A DNA stretch of 64,000 bases, taken from contig BQIX01000001.1 in assembly GCA_021604145.1 (NCBI GenBank), positions 124,001 through 188,000 on the forward strand. Direction: 5' to 3'. The notes under the pieces were generated by a model, which had not been told where the DNA came from, ran no database searches, and was given only the letters and a program-made list of their open reading frames with translations. Made by a program: the position numbers and the translations under genes. The DNA comes from Nitrospirales bacterium (GTDB lineage Bacteria > Nitrospirota > Nitrospiria > Nitrospirales > UBA8639). Positions 1-9,901 of the stretch are shown here, in pieces; the stretch's first letter is position 1, and each line of letters begins with the position of its first letter.

Positions 1-205
1 CCAGCGTGACGTGTTGTCTGGGATTGGAAAATGATTTCGTTAAGGCCAGGGCATCTGGAGCGTTTGTGAGTCGTTCATTGACGGTCGAGAGGGTGTTGGT
101 CATTGTTCCGGAGCGTTCAGTCTCCTCCGAGAGTTGAAACACAACCGTGACTCCCCAGACTAGCAGTAAGGCGCCGAGCATGTATATTTTCTTTTGATTC
201 GTCAT
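1..205 (-). CDS. Partial pilus-assembly-type membrane protein (3' end beyond window), last visible gene of the pilus operon
   Basis: Reverse-strand reading from ATG at 205 gives MTNQKKIYMLGALLLVWGVTVVFQLSEETERSGTMTNTLSTVNERLTNAPDALALTKSF... open to the window edge; ATGA overlap with the PilO-like stop at 202. Confidence 0.6.
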   Translation of the reverse strand, partial: MTNQKKIYMLGALLLVWGVTVVFQLSEETERSGTMTNTLSTVNERLTNAPDALALTKSFSNPRQHVTL

Positions 206-777
206 AATACTTGGCGTGTCTGTGTCGAATGCCCCGAAGGTTGTCGAAGAAATGTGGCGACCTTAATTTTAAATCCGACTTCATGTGACTTTTTCGCGCG
301 TTCCACCGAGAGTTTTTCGATGAAAACATAGGGCCATTTCGACTCGAGTTCAAAGATGAATTTCCGTATAGATTTATAACGTCCCGACGCTTCGAATGAC
401 AGTATGCCTTTCGTAGCGAGTTGATGACGGAGTTCTTGGAGGTCATAGCCCATCCCCGGAATTCGGACATGATGGGTCTTTGCCAAAGAGGCAATGGAGA
501 CGCTCAAGCGTGTAAAGTCTTTTTGAACGGGAAGACCGCTCCAGATTTCTCCTAAAATCTCCTGGGTATTTTGTGCGGCCTCCAATTGTTGCCGATTGTG
601 TACTGTGGCCGAATAAAACACTGATGCGTCTTCCAGCTGCGTGTGGGCCGGAACATAGACGAAAATGTACATGCCCAATGCAATGAGACATGACAGGCCA
701 GCCATTAGCGTGAGCGGGATGAGATGACGTGAGACCTGAAATGTGGTCTTGGAACGATTGAGAAATGCAAATGGCAT
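202..777 (-). CDS. pilO: PilO-like type IV pilus inner membrane assembly protein
   Basis: 191 aa, single N-terminal TM then coiled coil and ferredoxin-like region; directly follows PilM/PilN-like genes. Confidence 0.65.
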   Translation of the reverse strand: MPFAFLNRSKTTFQVSRHLIPLTLMAGLSCLIALGMYIFVYVPAHTQLEDASVFYSATVHNRQQLEAAQNTQEILGEIWSGLPVQKDFTRLSVSIASLAKTHHVRIPGMGYDLQELRHQLATKGILSFEASGRYKSIRKFIFELESKWPYVFIEKLSVERAKKSHEVGFKIKVATFLRQPSGHSTQTRQVL

Positions 778-784
778 GATAGGT

Positions 785-1393
785 CTAGACTCCGTTTTGT
801 TCTGTTATTGGAGGCTCTTGGCCCGACTTATACAAGACAGTGAGCGTAAAGAGCACAAATGTGGTCTTATCGTGTTTCTTGTTTTGTTTCTGCGCATGTT
901 GCGATAAGACGACGTGATGAAATGACGGGTGCGTCTCCAGTTGATCGACCAACCCATTGATGTCTTTGAGGGTTTTAGCAGATCCGCTTAATGTAATGGT
1001 TGTTTCTTTAAAATTTACTTTGACAGATTCCATGGAAATCGTGTCTGGGACCGTGGATTCCAGATCATTCAGAAATTGAGTCCATGAAAATCCTAATTGT
1101 GCCCGTATTTGATTGGCAAAGCGAATTTCTTTTGGCAACGCTTGAATGCGTTCTTGAGAAAGATCTATCCCGTGCGACGAGGCGTTTGTGATCATCTGCC
1201 GATTTAGCAGTTGGAGCTCATGTGTTTTATCCAAGAATTGTGACCGTTCACGATCAATCTCTTGACTGACCCACCAAATCCCTCCGGCAATTATGAGGCC
1301 GCCTACCATCAAGACGATCAATCCCCATTGTGCCAGGAAGAGGCGGTCCATTCCCGGAGCTGTCAGCGACAAATGTGTTCGAGGTTTCATCAT
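785..1393 (-). CDS. pilN: PilN-like type IV pilus assembly protein (fimbrial assembly family)
   Basis: TM helix near N-terminus, coiled coil, 'VPDTISMESVKVNFKETTITLSGSAKTLKDINGLVDQLE' typical of PilN; overlaps PilM-like stop. Confidence 0.7.
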   Translation of the reverse strand: MMKPRTHLSLTAPGMDRLFLAQWGLIVLMVGGLIIAGGIWWVSQEIDRERSQFLDKTHELQLLNRQMITNASSHGIDLSQERIQALPKEIRFANQIRAQLGFSWTQFLNDLESTVPDTISMESVKVNFKETTITLSGSAKTLKDINGLVDQLETHPSFHHVVLSQHAQKQNKKHDKTTFVLFTLTVLYKSGQEPPITEQNGV

Positions 1394-2520
1394 ATTACTG
1401 CCACGCTGGCCAAGGCGGAGATGGAATTCATTTGAGAAGAGGCTTTCATGAGGGCGACTTTTGTTTTCGGAGGCAATGTGTCTGCCACTTTCATGATTGA
1501 CAGGGGTGGCGGACGCAAGATTGTCGCGTTCAACATGGTCTTGATCGAGTCTTCCGTCGGGAACAATTCGTTCCCATGACAGAGTCCTTCAGCGAAATAG
1601 AAGGGAATTGGCGCATTGTCCACCCGCTCATATTGATGAGATTCAAAATAGTACTGCAGTGTGGCGACCAGTTCGTTCGAGACCGTATTCAGATGCGCCG
1701 AGGTATAGTGTTGTAAGTGTTGGCTGCTGTTTTCCTGCAGTGACGCATTGTCTCGCGTCTCATCATCTGGCACCGTTGTCGTCTGATCGGACTGAGCTGT
1801 GTGCTGAGAAAACCGCGGGATTGGCAATGTCTTGACACGAAGGAAAATGGGGTCGGCCTTGCGAAATGCGATAAACGAAAATCCCCAGTTTGCGAGATAC
1901 AAGAAGAGTGACTCGTGATTGGAGTTTCCACTCTGGTGTTTCGATTGCCGGCCGAATATTGGTCCGTGTGTCTGATAGAAGTCGCAGACATCTAATCCCG
2001 ATAGTCCGACAGAGTTTGGTAAAAGGCCAACGGCAAGGCAGGCTTCTTCGTATTGTTCAATAATGTCGTGTTGGACAGCTGTCGCGAGAATGTGTCTCGG
2101 GTGTGTTTGGTGTTTTGATGCCGCGACGGTCCGATACGCAAATCGGGTTTTGTCGGTTACGACATTCATATCTTGCTGGAATCTCCAGCGTACCACCGAG
2201 TCTTGCTCCGATTGTTTCGCCGGAAACGATGGGAAGGTTAAAATCGTTGTTCGTCCGCAAATGTCTGGTAACGAGAGTGCGACAGATTGCGGGAGACGGC
2301 TGTGTTTCACGACGGCGCGGAGACATTCGGTGAATTCTTTCATGTTCTCAATGTTGGGTCGTGCCGGAGACAATCGCAGGCAGCCTGCAGGAAGCAGTGA
2401 TTCTGAAATACGTCGACAAGTTACGCGATTCCACTGTCGTCGAACCTCTACAAGACAGAGAGAGTCGCGAGTAATCGAGAGTCCCAAGCTGGCTTTCGTC
2501 ATGGGAAGGAATGTTGTCAT
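1390..2520 (-). CDS. pilM: PilM-like actin-fold pilus assembly ATPase
   Basis: Position upstream of PilN/PilO-like genes; 'LGLSITRDSLCLVEVRRQWNRV' start and 'ALSLPDICGRTTILTFPSFP'. Confidence 0.6.
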   Translation of the reverse strand: MTTFLPMTKASLGLSITRDSLCLVEVRRQWNRVTCRRISESLLPAGCLRLSPARPNIENMKEFTECLRAVVKHSRLPQSVALSLPDICGRTTILTFPSFPAKQSEQDSVVRWRFQQDMNVVTDKTRFAYRTVAASKHQTHPRHILATAVQHDIIEQYEEACLAVGLLPNSVGLSGLDVCDFYQTHGPIFGRQSKHQSGNSNHESLFLYLANWGFSFIAFRKADPIFLRVKTLPIPRFSQHTAQSDQTTTVPDDETRDNASLQENSSQHLQHYTSAHLNTVSNELVATLQYYFESHQYERVDNAPIPFYFAEGLCHGNELFPTEDSIKTMLNATILRPPPLSIMKVADTLPPKTKVALMKASSQMNSISALASVAVI

Positions 2521-4247
2521 GCGGCATCGTCAACCGGAGTGACCCGGTTGATCTCCTTGAGCGTGGTTTCTCCACGAAAGACTTTTTGTACTGCGGCTTG
2601 TCTGAGCGTGGTTAAGCCTTGTGCCATGGCGGCAATGCGAACTTCCGATGATGACTTGCCGGCGAGGATCATTTCCTTCATCGAATCAGTCATATCCAGA
2701 AATTCGGTAATTCCTTTTCGCCCGCGATAACCCAAGCCGTTGCATTCGTGACACCCTTTTCCCTCATACAGGGTATTCGATTGAACTTTTTCGTAATCGA
2801 GCCCTGATTCTTCGCAAAGCTTCCGGTCGACTTCGATCTGGACTTTACAAAATGGACAGATTGCGCGGACGAGACGTTGCGCGAGGATGCAACTCAAAGA
2901 GGCGACAAAATTATACGGTTCGATTCCCATATTGACAAAACGGCTAATTACGTCAAAGGCATTATTGGCATGCACGGTGGTGAAGACCAAATGTCCGGTT
3001 AACGCCGATTGAATGGCAATTTGCGCGGTTTCGACATCCCGAATTTCACCGACCATGATTTTGTCGGGATCATGCCGTAAGATCGAGCGTAATCCGCGGG
3101 CAAAGGTCAATCCTTTTTTTTCATTCACAGGAATTTGCACGATGCCTTTTAATTGATATTCAACTGGATCTTCGATGGTGATAATTTTATCTTCCACCGT
3201 ATGCACTTCATTGAGTGCGCCGTACAGCGTGGTGGTTTTGCCGCTTCCGGTGGGGCCCGTGACCAGCACCATACCATAGGGCCGCGTAATGGCACGTCGT
3301 AATCGACGTAAATCTTCGGGGTTAAATCCCAGCACGTCGAGATTGAGCCCATGCGCTCCGGTGGCGATATGTTGCTTGTCGAGAATACGAATGACAACCG
3401 ATTCACCAAACACGCTGGGAAGAATGGAAACGCGAAAATCCACAGTCCGTTTTTCGACATGAAGCTTGAAGCGACCATCTTGTGGAATGCGACGTTCCGC
3501 AATGTCCAGTTCAGCCATAATCTTGAGTCTGGAAATTAATGAGGCATGAAATGAGGAGGAGAGCGGTTCCATGGCATTATAGAGGACCCCGTCAATGCGA
3601 AACTTTACTTGGACCACTTGATCATTGGCTTCAATGTGAATATCACTCGCCTGTTTCTGAAGGGCGCTCAAAATAATGGTATTCACAAGCTTGACGACCG
3701 GGCTTTGATCCTTCGAGATTTGTTCTACAGACAGAATTTCTTCCCCTTTCTCATCTTCCTTAATGAGGACAGGGTCGAGTTCTGCCTGAATGCGAGAAAG
3801 AACCTGCTTGTTCCCTTCGCTGGCGGCCAAGGCGTCATGAATGGCCGTATCCGTTGAAACCACCAATCGCAATTCACATCCCAGGAAGAGTTCTAACTCG
3901 TCGAGGACTCGCACATCTTGCGGGTTGGGAATAGCAATCGTTAGCACGCCTTCATCTTCCGAGAGGGGGACAAAGGGATAGCGATGCATCCATTCAACCG
4001 GAATCGTTTCAAAAAAGTCCGGGTTGACCCGAAATTCGTTGAGCGGCTCATAGGGCAATCCGTACTGTTCTGCTAAGGCTTGAACGATCTGCTCTTCTGA
4101 GACAAGCCCTTCTTCGAGCAGGACGGCTTTGAGTGGGCGACGGGTCTCGAGCGCCTGGGAGACGAGTTGCTCCATTTGCGTATCGGAAATAAGGCCGCGC
4201 TTGACAAAGATGTCTTCAAGCGCGACTCGTTTGAGCGGTGTTGGCAT
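2517..4247 (-). CDS. GspE/PilB-type secretion/pilus assembly ATPase
   Basis: Walker A 'GPTGSGKTTTLYG', 'GEIRDVETAQIAIQSALTGHLVFTTVHAN', CxxC...CxxC zinc motif, N-terminal T2SSE_N domain. Confidence 0.95.
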   Translation of the reverse strand: MPTPLKRVALEDIFVKRGLISDTQMEQLVSQALETRRPLKAVLLEEGLVSEEQIVQALAEQYGLPYEPLNEFRVNPDFFETIPVEWMHRYPFVPLSEDEGVLTIAIPNPQDVRVLDELELFLGCELRLVVSTDTAIHDALAASEGNKQVLSRIQAELDPVLIKEDEKGEEILSVEQISKDQSPVVKLVNTIILSALQKQASDIHIEANDQVVQVKFRIDGVLYNAMEPLSSSFHASLISRLKIMAELDIAERRIPQDGRFKLHVEKRTVDFRVSILPSVFGESVVIRILDKQHIATGAHGLNLDVLGFNPEDLRRLRRAITRPYGMVLVTGPTGSGKTTTLYGALNEVHTVEDKIITIEDPVEYQLKGIVQIPVNEKKGLTFARGLRSILRHDPDKIMVGEIRDVETAQIAIQSALTGHLVFTTVHANNAFDVISRFVNMGIEPYNFVASLSCILAQRLVRAICPFCKVQIEVDRKLCEESGLDYEKVQSNTLYEGKGCHECNGLGYRGRKGITEFLDMTDSMKEMILAGKSSSEVRIAAMAQGLTTLRQAAVQKVFRGETTLKEINRVTPVDDAA

Positions 4248-4282
4248 TTCAGTTCAGAGATCGTTGCATCCTGTCAGGATGG

Positions 4283-5509
4283 TTAGATGGCGCCTGCAAG
4301 ATTAAAGATTGGTAAGTACATAATGATCACAATGCCTCCAACGAGTATCCCCATGCCCAGGAGAAGCAGTGGTTCAATCCATGTTGTTAACCGTGATAGT
4401 TGGAGATCTAATTCGCCCTCATGAAATTCTGCAACTTCAAGGAGCATGGTTTCCAGGGAGCCAGTTGTTTCTCCAACTTCAATCATTTCGATCGTCATTC
4501 TTGGTAGAAACGATTCACGTTTGAGCGATGAGGAGAGACTCTTTCCATCTTTCACGGAATCGATTGTAGCACTGAGGGCATGTGTGAAGACTTGATTAGT
4601 CATGCCTCTGGCCGTGACTTGGAGCGCGGACAGTAATGGAATGCCGCCGGCAAGAATGGTGGAGAGCGTTCGCGTGAAGCGAATGACTTGATTTTTCAAG
4701 ACGACATCACCGATTAAGGGAAGCCGGAGCAGCCATCGATGCGTGTGCATGAGTCCTTGGGGAGTTTTCCACCATATGTGGAATCCTACCCCAGCGACGA
4801 GTATGCCGACGAGTGCCCAAGGAAGCCACTCTCCTGTATGCGTAATGGTGTTGAGTAACAGTTGTGTCGCAAGAGGCAGTTCTGTATTACTTTCCGCATA
4901 GACTTCTGCAAAGATGGGCATGACATAGGCCAATAAAAACCCGACAATGGCAAATCCGAATACAACGAGAAATGAAGGGTAGGCGAGCGCTTTCACGACT
5001 TTTTCCCTCACGCCAATCAGGAGTTTGAGGTATTCGATATACCGTTGAATCACTTCTGGCAGATTGCCAGACTGTTCGCCTGATCGAATCGAAGCTTGGT
5101 AGAGCTCGGAAAAATACATCGGATAATTTGCCATGGCATCAGAAATTGATGCTCCGCCACGAATTTCTTCTCGAAGGCCCAATAGTGCATGTTGGAAGGC
5201 TCCCTTTGTCGCACGTTCCGATAATAGGTCGAAGCTTCGTAGCATTGGGAGCCCGGATTTAATCAAGGCCAGAAATTCTTGATTAAACACCAGAAATTCT
5301 CGCAGGGAAAGCGGTTTCCCTTTTCGTTGAACGGTGTGGCTTTCAACCTGGAGGCCTTTTCCGTTGAGCTCCAGAATGAGGATGCCTTGAGCCTCCAATC
5401 GAGCTCGAACAGACCGTTCGTTATCGTCTTCTATTGAATCTTCAAAGGTGCTTCCATCAGGTCGCGCGGCTCTGTAATGAAATAATGGCACGAGTTGAAG
5501 ACATTCCAA
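4283..5509 (-). CDS. GspF/PilC-type inner membrane platform protein
   Basis: Duplicated T2SSF domains, 'SGLPMLRSFDLLSER', 'GGIPLLSALQVTARGMTNQ', C-terminal hydrophobic tail. Confidence 0.92.
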   Translation of the reverse strand: MECLQLVPLFHYRAARPDGSTFEDSIEDDNERSVRARLEAQGILILELNGKGLQVESHTVQRKGKPLSLREFLVFNQEFLALIKSGLPMLRSFDLLSERATKGAFQHALLGLREEIRGGASISDAMANYPMYFSELYQASIRSGEQSGNLPEVIQRYIEYLKLLIGVREKVVKALAYPSFLVVFGFAIVGFLLAYVMPIFAEVYAESNTELPLATQLLLNTITHTGEWLPWALVGILVAGVGFHIWWKTPQGLMHTHRWLLRLPLIGDVVLKNQVIRFTRTLSTILAGGIPLLSALQVTARGMTNQVFTHALSATIDSVKDGKSLSSSLKRESFLPRMTIEMIEVGETTGSLETMLLEVAEFHEGELDLQLSRLTTWIEPLLLLGMGILVGGIVIIMYLPIFNLAGAI

Positions 5510-5553
5510 ACAGTCAAATGAGTGCTGTCAGACTGAGGGGGAGTCAAGTGTAT

Positions 5554-6363
5554 TTATTCAGTTTGGGGTACCGCAGCCTCAGACTCTGACATATCCGCCT
5601 CTTGCTGTTCTTGGTCAGGTTGATGAGCGGCAAGTTGAGGAATTGTGAGCACTTGCCCTTCCACAATCATATCAGATTCTAATGCATTCATATCCATTAA
5701 GTCGTCAACGGACATGTCGTGTTGTTGAGCGATATGCCACAGCGTATCTCCTGCGCGCACGGTCCAGGTATCCAGATTCGTTGTGGCGGTCGACGAGGTG
5801 GTCATCGAAAAGGCGGTTAAACTTGGCGTGCCACGTTGCGCGTGCCGTTGTGTATGTTTCATATCGTGTTTGATTTGGACCACTTCAGTCATCAGCGTTT
5901 CCATATTGGCCATCATGTCATATACCGAGGCCTGGACTGTTTGTACCTCGGCGATTAATTGTTGTAGGTCAGGCAGTGCTGTCGATTGGGCTTGAAGTTT
6001 AATGTTTTCTTGATGTAGCTGATCGCGTTCATTTTCAGCCGCAAGCAAGTTCTCCTTGATGGATTGCATATGGCCTGACATCGTCTCTTCTCGTGCTTTC
6101 AACGTTTCGAGTTGATTGAGTGCTGCTTGAAGTTCGGCTTGTTGCTTGGCTGTGGCAATCTTGATCATGGCAAGCTCTGATCGCAGCAAATTTGCTTCTT
6201 CACGTGCCTCGTAGATCAAGGCATTCTGCACGGCGGGCGTTTGAGGTACATGGCCGGTCTCCGGTTTTGCGGCCGGAGCATGGGTACACCCAATCGTGAT
6301 GAAAACCGATAAGAAGACAAGCAACCATTGAAGTTGAATACGAGAGACATATGTCATAGTCAT
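5554..6363 (-). CDS. LysM-domain coiled-coil lipoprotein
   Basis: Lipobox 'FITIGCTH', long coiled coil, LysM 'WTVRAGDTLWHIAQQHDMSVDDLMDMNALESDMIVEGQVLTIP'. Confidence 0.85.
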   Translation of the reverse strand: MTMTYVSRIQLQWLLVFLSVFITIGCTHAPAAKPETGHVPQTPAVQNALIYEAREEANLLRSELAMIKIATAKQQAELQAALNQLETLKAREETMSGHMQSIKENLLAAENERDQLHQENIKLQAQSTALPDLQQLIAEVQTVQASVYDMMANMETLMTEVVQIKHDMKHTQRHAQRGTPSLTAFSMTTSSTATTNLDTWTVRAGDTLWHIAQQHDMSVDDLMDMNALESDMIVEGQVLTIPQLAAHQPDQEQQEADMSESEAAVPQTE

Positions 6364-6365
6364 GC

Positions 6366-6770
6366 CTACCATTCTTTATAGGGTCTACCGTCAAGCGACG
6401 TTAAATCACTTCCGCTTTTCACATCGTAGATGCCGGCTGGAGAGTCGTCTTCCTGATCTTTCTCTTCGAGAATTTCCTCCCAGGATGACGATGACTTGGT
6501 AAATGGATCTATCGGTAATTCACGAATATAGTGTTCTGCTACCAGTTCTTCTAATGTGGCAGGATATTTGCCGCGATCGGCATAAAATTGATCAATGAGC
6601 GATCTCATGGTAAATAAGTTTTGCTTTAATGCAGCTTCTTTGGCTTTGGTTGAGGATGTTTGAAACGACGGAACGGCCAAGGTAATCAGAATCGCGGCAA
6701 TCGCTACCACGATCAGCAATTCCAACAAGGTAAAGCCGTCTTTGTGCATTCGTACGATGCGCATGTTCAC
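6366..6770 (-). CDS. Type IV pilin-like/GspG-like protein with N-methylation motif
   Basis: 'DGFTLLELLIVVAIAAILITLAVPSF' prepilin motif and GspG-like 'KYPATLEELV...LPIDPFT'. Confidence 0.9.
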   Translation of the reverse strand: MNMRIVRMHKDGFTLLELLIVVAIAAILITLAVPSFQTSSTKAKEAALKQNLFTMRSLIDQFYADRGKYPATLEELVAEHYIRELPIDPFTKSSSSWEEILEEKDQEDDSPAGIYDVKSGSDLTSLDGRPYKEW

Positions 6771-7303
6771 CAGTCACGGTATTTCGTCTTATCCAGGGCC
6801 ATGTTGGTGCTGGTGGAATGCAAATCAAAGACATCCTCTCCGCACCATCGGTCAGCATCAGCGTCATCTTGATAACACCGGAGCAGCCATTCGTTTTTCC
6901 CCGTCATCGGGTCAATGGGAATTCGACGGAGATAGCGACGAATATTGTGCGTTCCTTCGGTTTGTGCTTCCGCTCCAGTTAATTCGATTTTTAATAATTG
7001 GTCTAATGATTTTGGATATCCGCTTTGCCCCGTACTTTCCTTACACGTCAGTTGATTCTTCACGCAGAGGGGACCAAGAAGCGTGTCGCCATCTCTGGCC
7101 CAGTCTCGTCGAAATGCATCGATTGCCGTCCGAACGGTTCGTAAGGTTTGTCGAAGCTCCAATTCTTGCGATCGTTTGGTGCTGACTTTTGTAATGGGTA
7201 ACGCGACCGACGCCAAAATAAAAATGATCGCTAGCGTGATCAAGAGCTCGAGGAATGTCACCCCACGACAGGCCTTCACGCTATTGCACCCAGACCCTCC
7301 CAT
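6767..7303 (-). CDS. Second prepilin-like (GspG/GspH type) protein
   Basis: 'CRGVTFLELLITLAIIFILASVALPIT'; start placed at the internal ATG (7303) because the listed ORF overlaps the secretin by 140 bp. Confidence 0.85.
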   Translation of the reverse strand: MGGSGCNSVKACRGVTFLELLITLAIIFILASVALPITKVSTKRSQELELRQTLRTVRTAIDAFRRDWARDGDTLLGPLCVKNQLTCKESTGQSGYPKSLDQLLKIELTGAEAQTEGTHNIRRYLRRIPIDPMTGKNEWLLRCYQDDADADRWCGEDVFDLHSTSTNMALDKTKYRDW

Positions 7304-9665
7304 GCTGGGTAATAACGGGAATCGGTTGACCCGTCGGGCTGACAAATGACGAGCGTTGTATGTGTAAGGATGCATTGCCTTCAGTCTTTGCTTCAAATAC
7401 CAACGTCGCGAGTGCCCCATTGCCCTTCACAGCCTTGCCGGCACCATTCATCTGTATGACCACCTGTCCTGTATTGGGAACGTCGGAGACGGTGAGACGT
7501 GGTTGAACGTTCTGGTCTTTCCAAAATGTGCCTTCCACGACTTGTTGAAACGACAGTATCTGAGGGTCGTACGTGATGGTGAAATTCGTCTTCTCGATTG
7601 ATGGGATATCTTGACCTGTGAGATCGATACTGATGTGTTCTCCGACTTTTGTAGACAGCGCTGGAGGGAGCAAGCTTAACCGGGTAACGGTTTGCGTCGC
7701 ATCGTTCGATGCGGCGTCTGTGTTGTCCTGAGAGTCGGAGCGTTCCTGTGACGGTGCCGCCGGTGTATCAGCGGTTGGCTCTCCTGTAGCATCCTGAGGC
7801 TCTGAGGAGGTGGCAGTCTTGTCTAGCACGATCGGCAGGGCGGCGTTCGGTTCGGAAAATAAAGGCTTGGTGTCGTAGTTTTTCGCAGTCCCTGACCAGA
7901 GGGTTTGTTTAGCTAAGTCTGCTGGCGAGACACTATTCACAATGTGTGCGGTAATGACAAGTATCACTTCCGTGGTGACTTTGTTTGTTTCCGAATTACT
8001 TAAGAGGTCGCCGAGTAATGGGACATCATCGACACCTGGGACGGATTCTCGAGTCTTTCGATCTTCCTCCTGCAGCAGTCCCGCGAGGACCACGGTTTCT
8101 CCATCTTTGAGGCTTAAGGCCGTATCGGCGGTACGAGTTCCGAATCGGAACTGAGAGATTTCAGGATTGGATTGGAGTACGACCCGGTCGCCCAATCGCG
8201 TCACTTCTATTTGTAGTCGTAAAGAGATTTTATCGTTTAAATGAATAGTAGGTTCTACCGTTAATTTGATGCCGGTATCTTTAAATTCAATGGAGGTCAC
8301 AGTTGAGGTTGTCGGAGTCGATCCTGTTGTCGATTGTCCCGGCAACACATTAGTGGTAGAGAGGAGAATAGGCTGTTTATCCCCAATGTTAATCGAGGCT
8401 TTTTCATTATTGAGGACTCGAATCTTGGGGGCGGCGAGTGTTTTCGCATCGGATTCTTGTTTGAAGAAATCGAGCAGAAAACTCCCTGGAAATGTAAAGA
8501 GATAGGAGTCCGGCCCAAGATTGACGAGTTCACGGAAGGTGAAACTCTGAATGATGTTACTAAAATCCGTGGTTCCAGGAGGGAAAATGCCCATGCCGGC
8601 CTGTTTGGCAAAGTTCAGTCCGATCCGTTTTGTTTTGGTGCGATTGACTTCGAGCACTTCCACGTCGAATAACACTTCTGCATCGCCACGGTCGTTTGCA
8701 TGAATAATGTGTTCTGCCAATGAGAGTTTTGCCGGTTCATCACGTACAACAACGGTATTCAACGGTTCATTGACGTAGACGCGTTTCGTTTCAAGAATCG
8801 TCCGCAGCAGATTCGCCATGTCCTTGGCTTTGGCATTCGAGAGGTAAAAAGTTCGGATTTTAAGGTCTTGATATTGTTCTCGTTTTTGCTTGGTGTCGGG
8901 GATGATTAAGAGAGTATCCTGGCTCACCCGTTTAGCGAACAGTTGATTGGTGTTTAAAATGAGGGTTAAGGCTTCATCAAATGGGGTATCTCTCGTAAAG
9001 ATTGTTACCAGGTCATCCCGGACGTCTTTATCGAATAAGATGTCGATATTGGCCGTTCTCGCCAGTATTTCAAATACTTGTTTGAGTCGTGTGTTTTGAA
9101 AGCGCAGTGTGACGGGTTCCGTCGACCCGCCGATGGCTTTCTGCTCATTCTGCTGGTGTGCAATTGCGGTAATATTGTCGAGCGCTTCGGTTAGGCTGGG
9201 GTCGAGCTGAATGGCACGTTCATAGCGCGCCATGGCTTCCTCGAGTTGTCCGAGGTTTTGAAGTTTTTTCCCTTCTTGGAGTGCCTGGCGTGCTTCTTTT
9301 AATCGTAAGACATCAGTGAGGGCCGTTTGGTATTCCTGCTTCCCAGGAACTAACCCCAAGGCCATTTGAAACGCTTGTAAGGCTTCGGCTAATTGATGAT
9401 CGTGGAGCCACTTCCTTCCATTGGCATAATGGGCCTCGGCCGCCCGCCCCTTGACGTCTTCAAGTTTGTCCTGAAGCTCTTCGTTGAACGGGTCTTGCCT
9501 GACGGCTTCGCGATACGCAGCAACGGCACCATCCCAATTTTCATTGGCAACCATTTCTTCGGCATGGTGCAGCTGTGGTGTCGTGCAGGCTGCAAAGAGG
9601 AGTGCCGAAATGCTCAAGGCAATCATGCTATATGTCGGCAGCAATCGATGACGAAGATGTTTCAT
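7281..9665 (-). CDS. Secretin (GspD/PilQ) lipoprotein with N-terminal TPR repeats and C-terminal cohesin-like domain
   Basis: Lipobox 'LLFAACTTP', TPR pattern, STN domain 'VTLRFQNTRLKQVFEILARTANIDILFDKDV', secretin core 'LKDGETVVLAGLLQEEDRKTRESVPGVDDVPLLGDLLSN', C-terminal 'FTITYDPQILSFQQVVEG...GNGALATLVFEAKTEG'. Confidence 0.9.
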   Translation of the reverse strand: MKHLRHRLLPTYSMIALSISALLFAACTTPQLHHAEEMVANENWDGAVAAYREAVRQDPFNEELQDKLEDVKGRAAEAHYANGRKWLHDHQLAEALQAFQMALGLVPGKQEYQTALTDVLRLKEARQALQEGKKLQNLGQLEEAMARYERAIQLDPSLTEALDNITAIAHQQNEQKAIGGSTEPVTLRFQNTRLKQVFEILARTANIDILFDKDVRDDLVTIFTRDTPFDEALTLILNTNQLFAKRVSQDTLLIIPDTKQKREQYQDLKIRTFYLSNAKAKDMANLLRTILETKRVYVNEPLNTVVVRDEPAKLSLAEHIIHANDRGDAEVLFDVEVLEVNRTKTKRIGLNFAKQAGMGIFPPGTTDFSNIIQSFTFRELVNLGPDSYLFTFPGSFLLDFFKQESDAKTLAAPKIRVLNNEKASINIGDKQPILLSTTNVLPGQSTTGSTPTTSTVTSIEFKDTGIKLTVEPTIHLNDKISLRLQIEVTRLGDRVVLQSNPEISQFRFGTRTADTALSLKDGETVVLAGLLQEEDRKTRESVPGVDDVPLLGDLLSNSETNKVTTEVILVITAHIVNSVSPADLAKQTLWSGTAKNYDTKPLFSEPNAALPIVLDKTATSSEPQDATGEPTADTPAAPSQERSDSQDNTDAASNDATQTVTRLSLLPPALSTKVGEHISIDLTGQDIPSIEKTNFTITYDPQILSFQQVVEGTFWKDQNVQPRLTVSDVPNTGQVVIQMNGAGKAVKGNGALATLVFEAKTEGNASLHIQRSSFVSPTGQPIPVITQHGRVWVQ

Positions 9666-9901
9666 GCGTTGGTGTCGATGATACGCAGTTGTTGTTGTAT
9701 GCGTGCAGACGGCGTTCCTACACACACGACCTTAACCTAGCATAGTTCCTACAGTCAGGCTAGATTCTTTCGCTTTCACGTATGTCTGTAGTCTTTATCG
9801 GAAGTTTTTCCTATAAATTTAAGTCATGAGCATGTGCCATGTGCAAAAACCGAAATGTGTGTGCCGGTTTGTCACGAGTATACACAATTGATGAAATCCA
9901 T

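Noticed and set aside
117-494. 125-aa minus ORF at the left edge
   Set aside because: It overlaps the PilO-like gene in another frame; the ATGA-coupled frame starting at 205 is the better continuation
1608-2575. Several plus-strand and minus-strand ORFs inside the PilM-like gene
   Set aside because: Shadow ORFs overlapping a coherent operon gene; no recognisable domains
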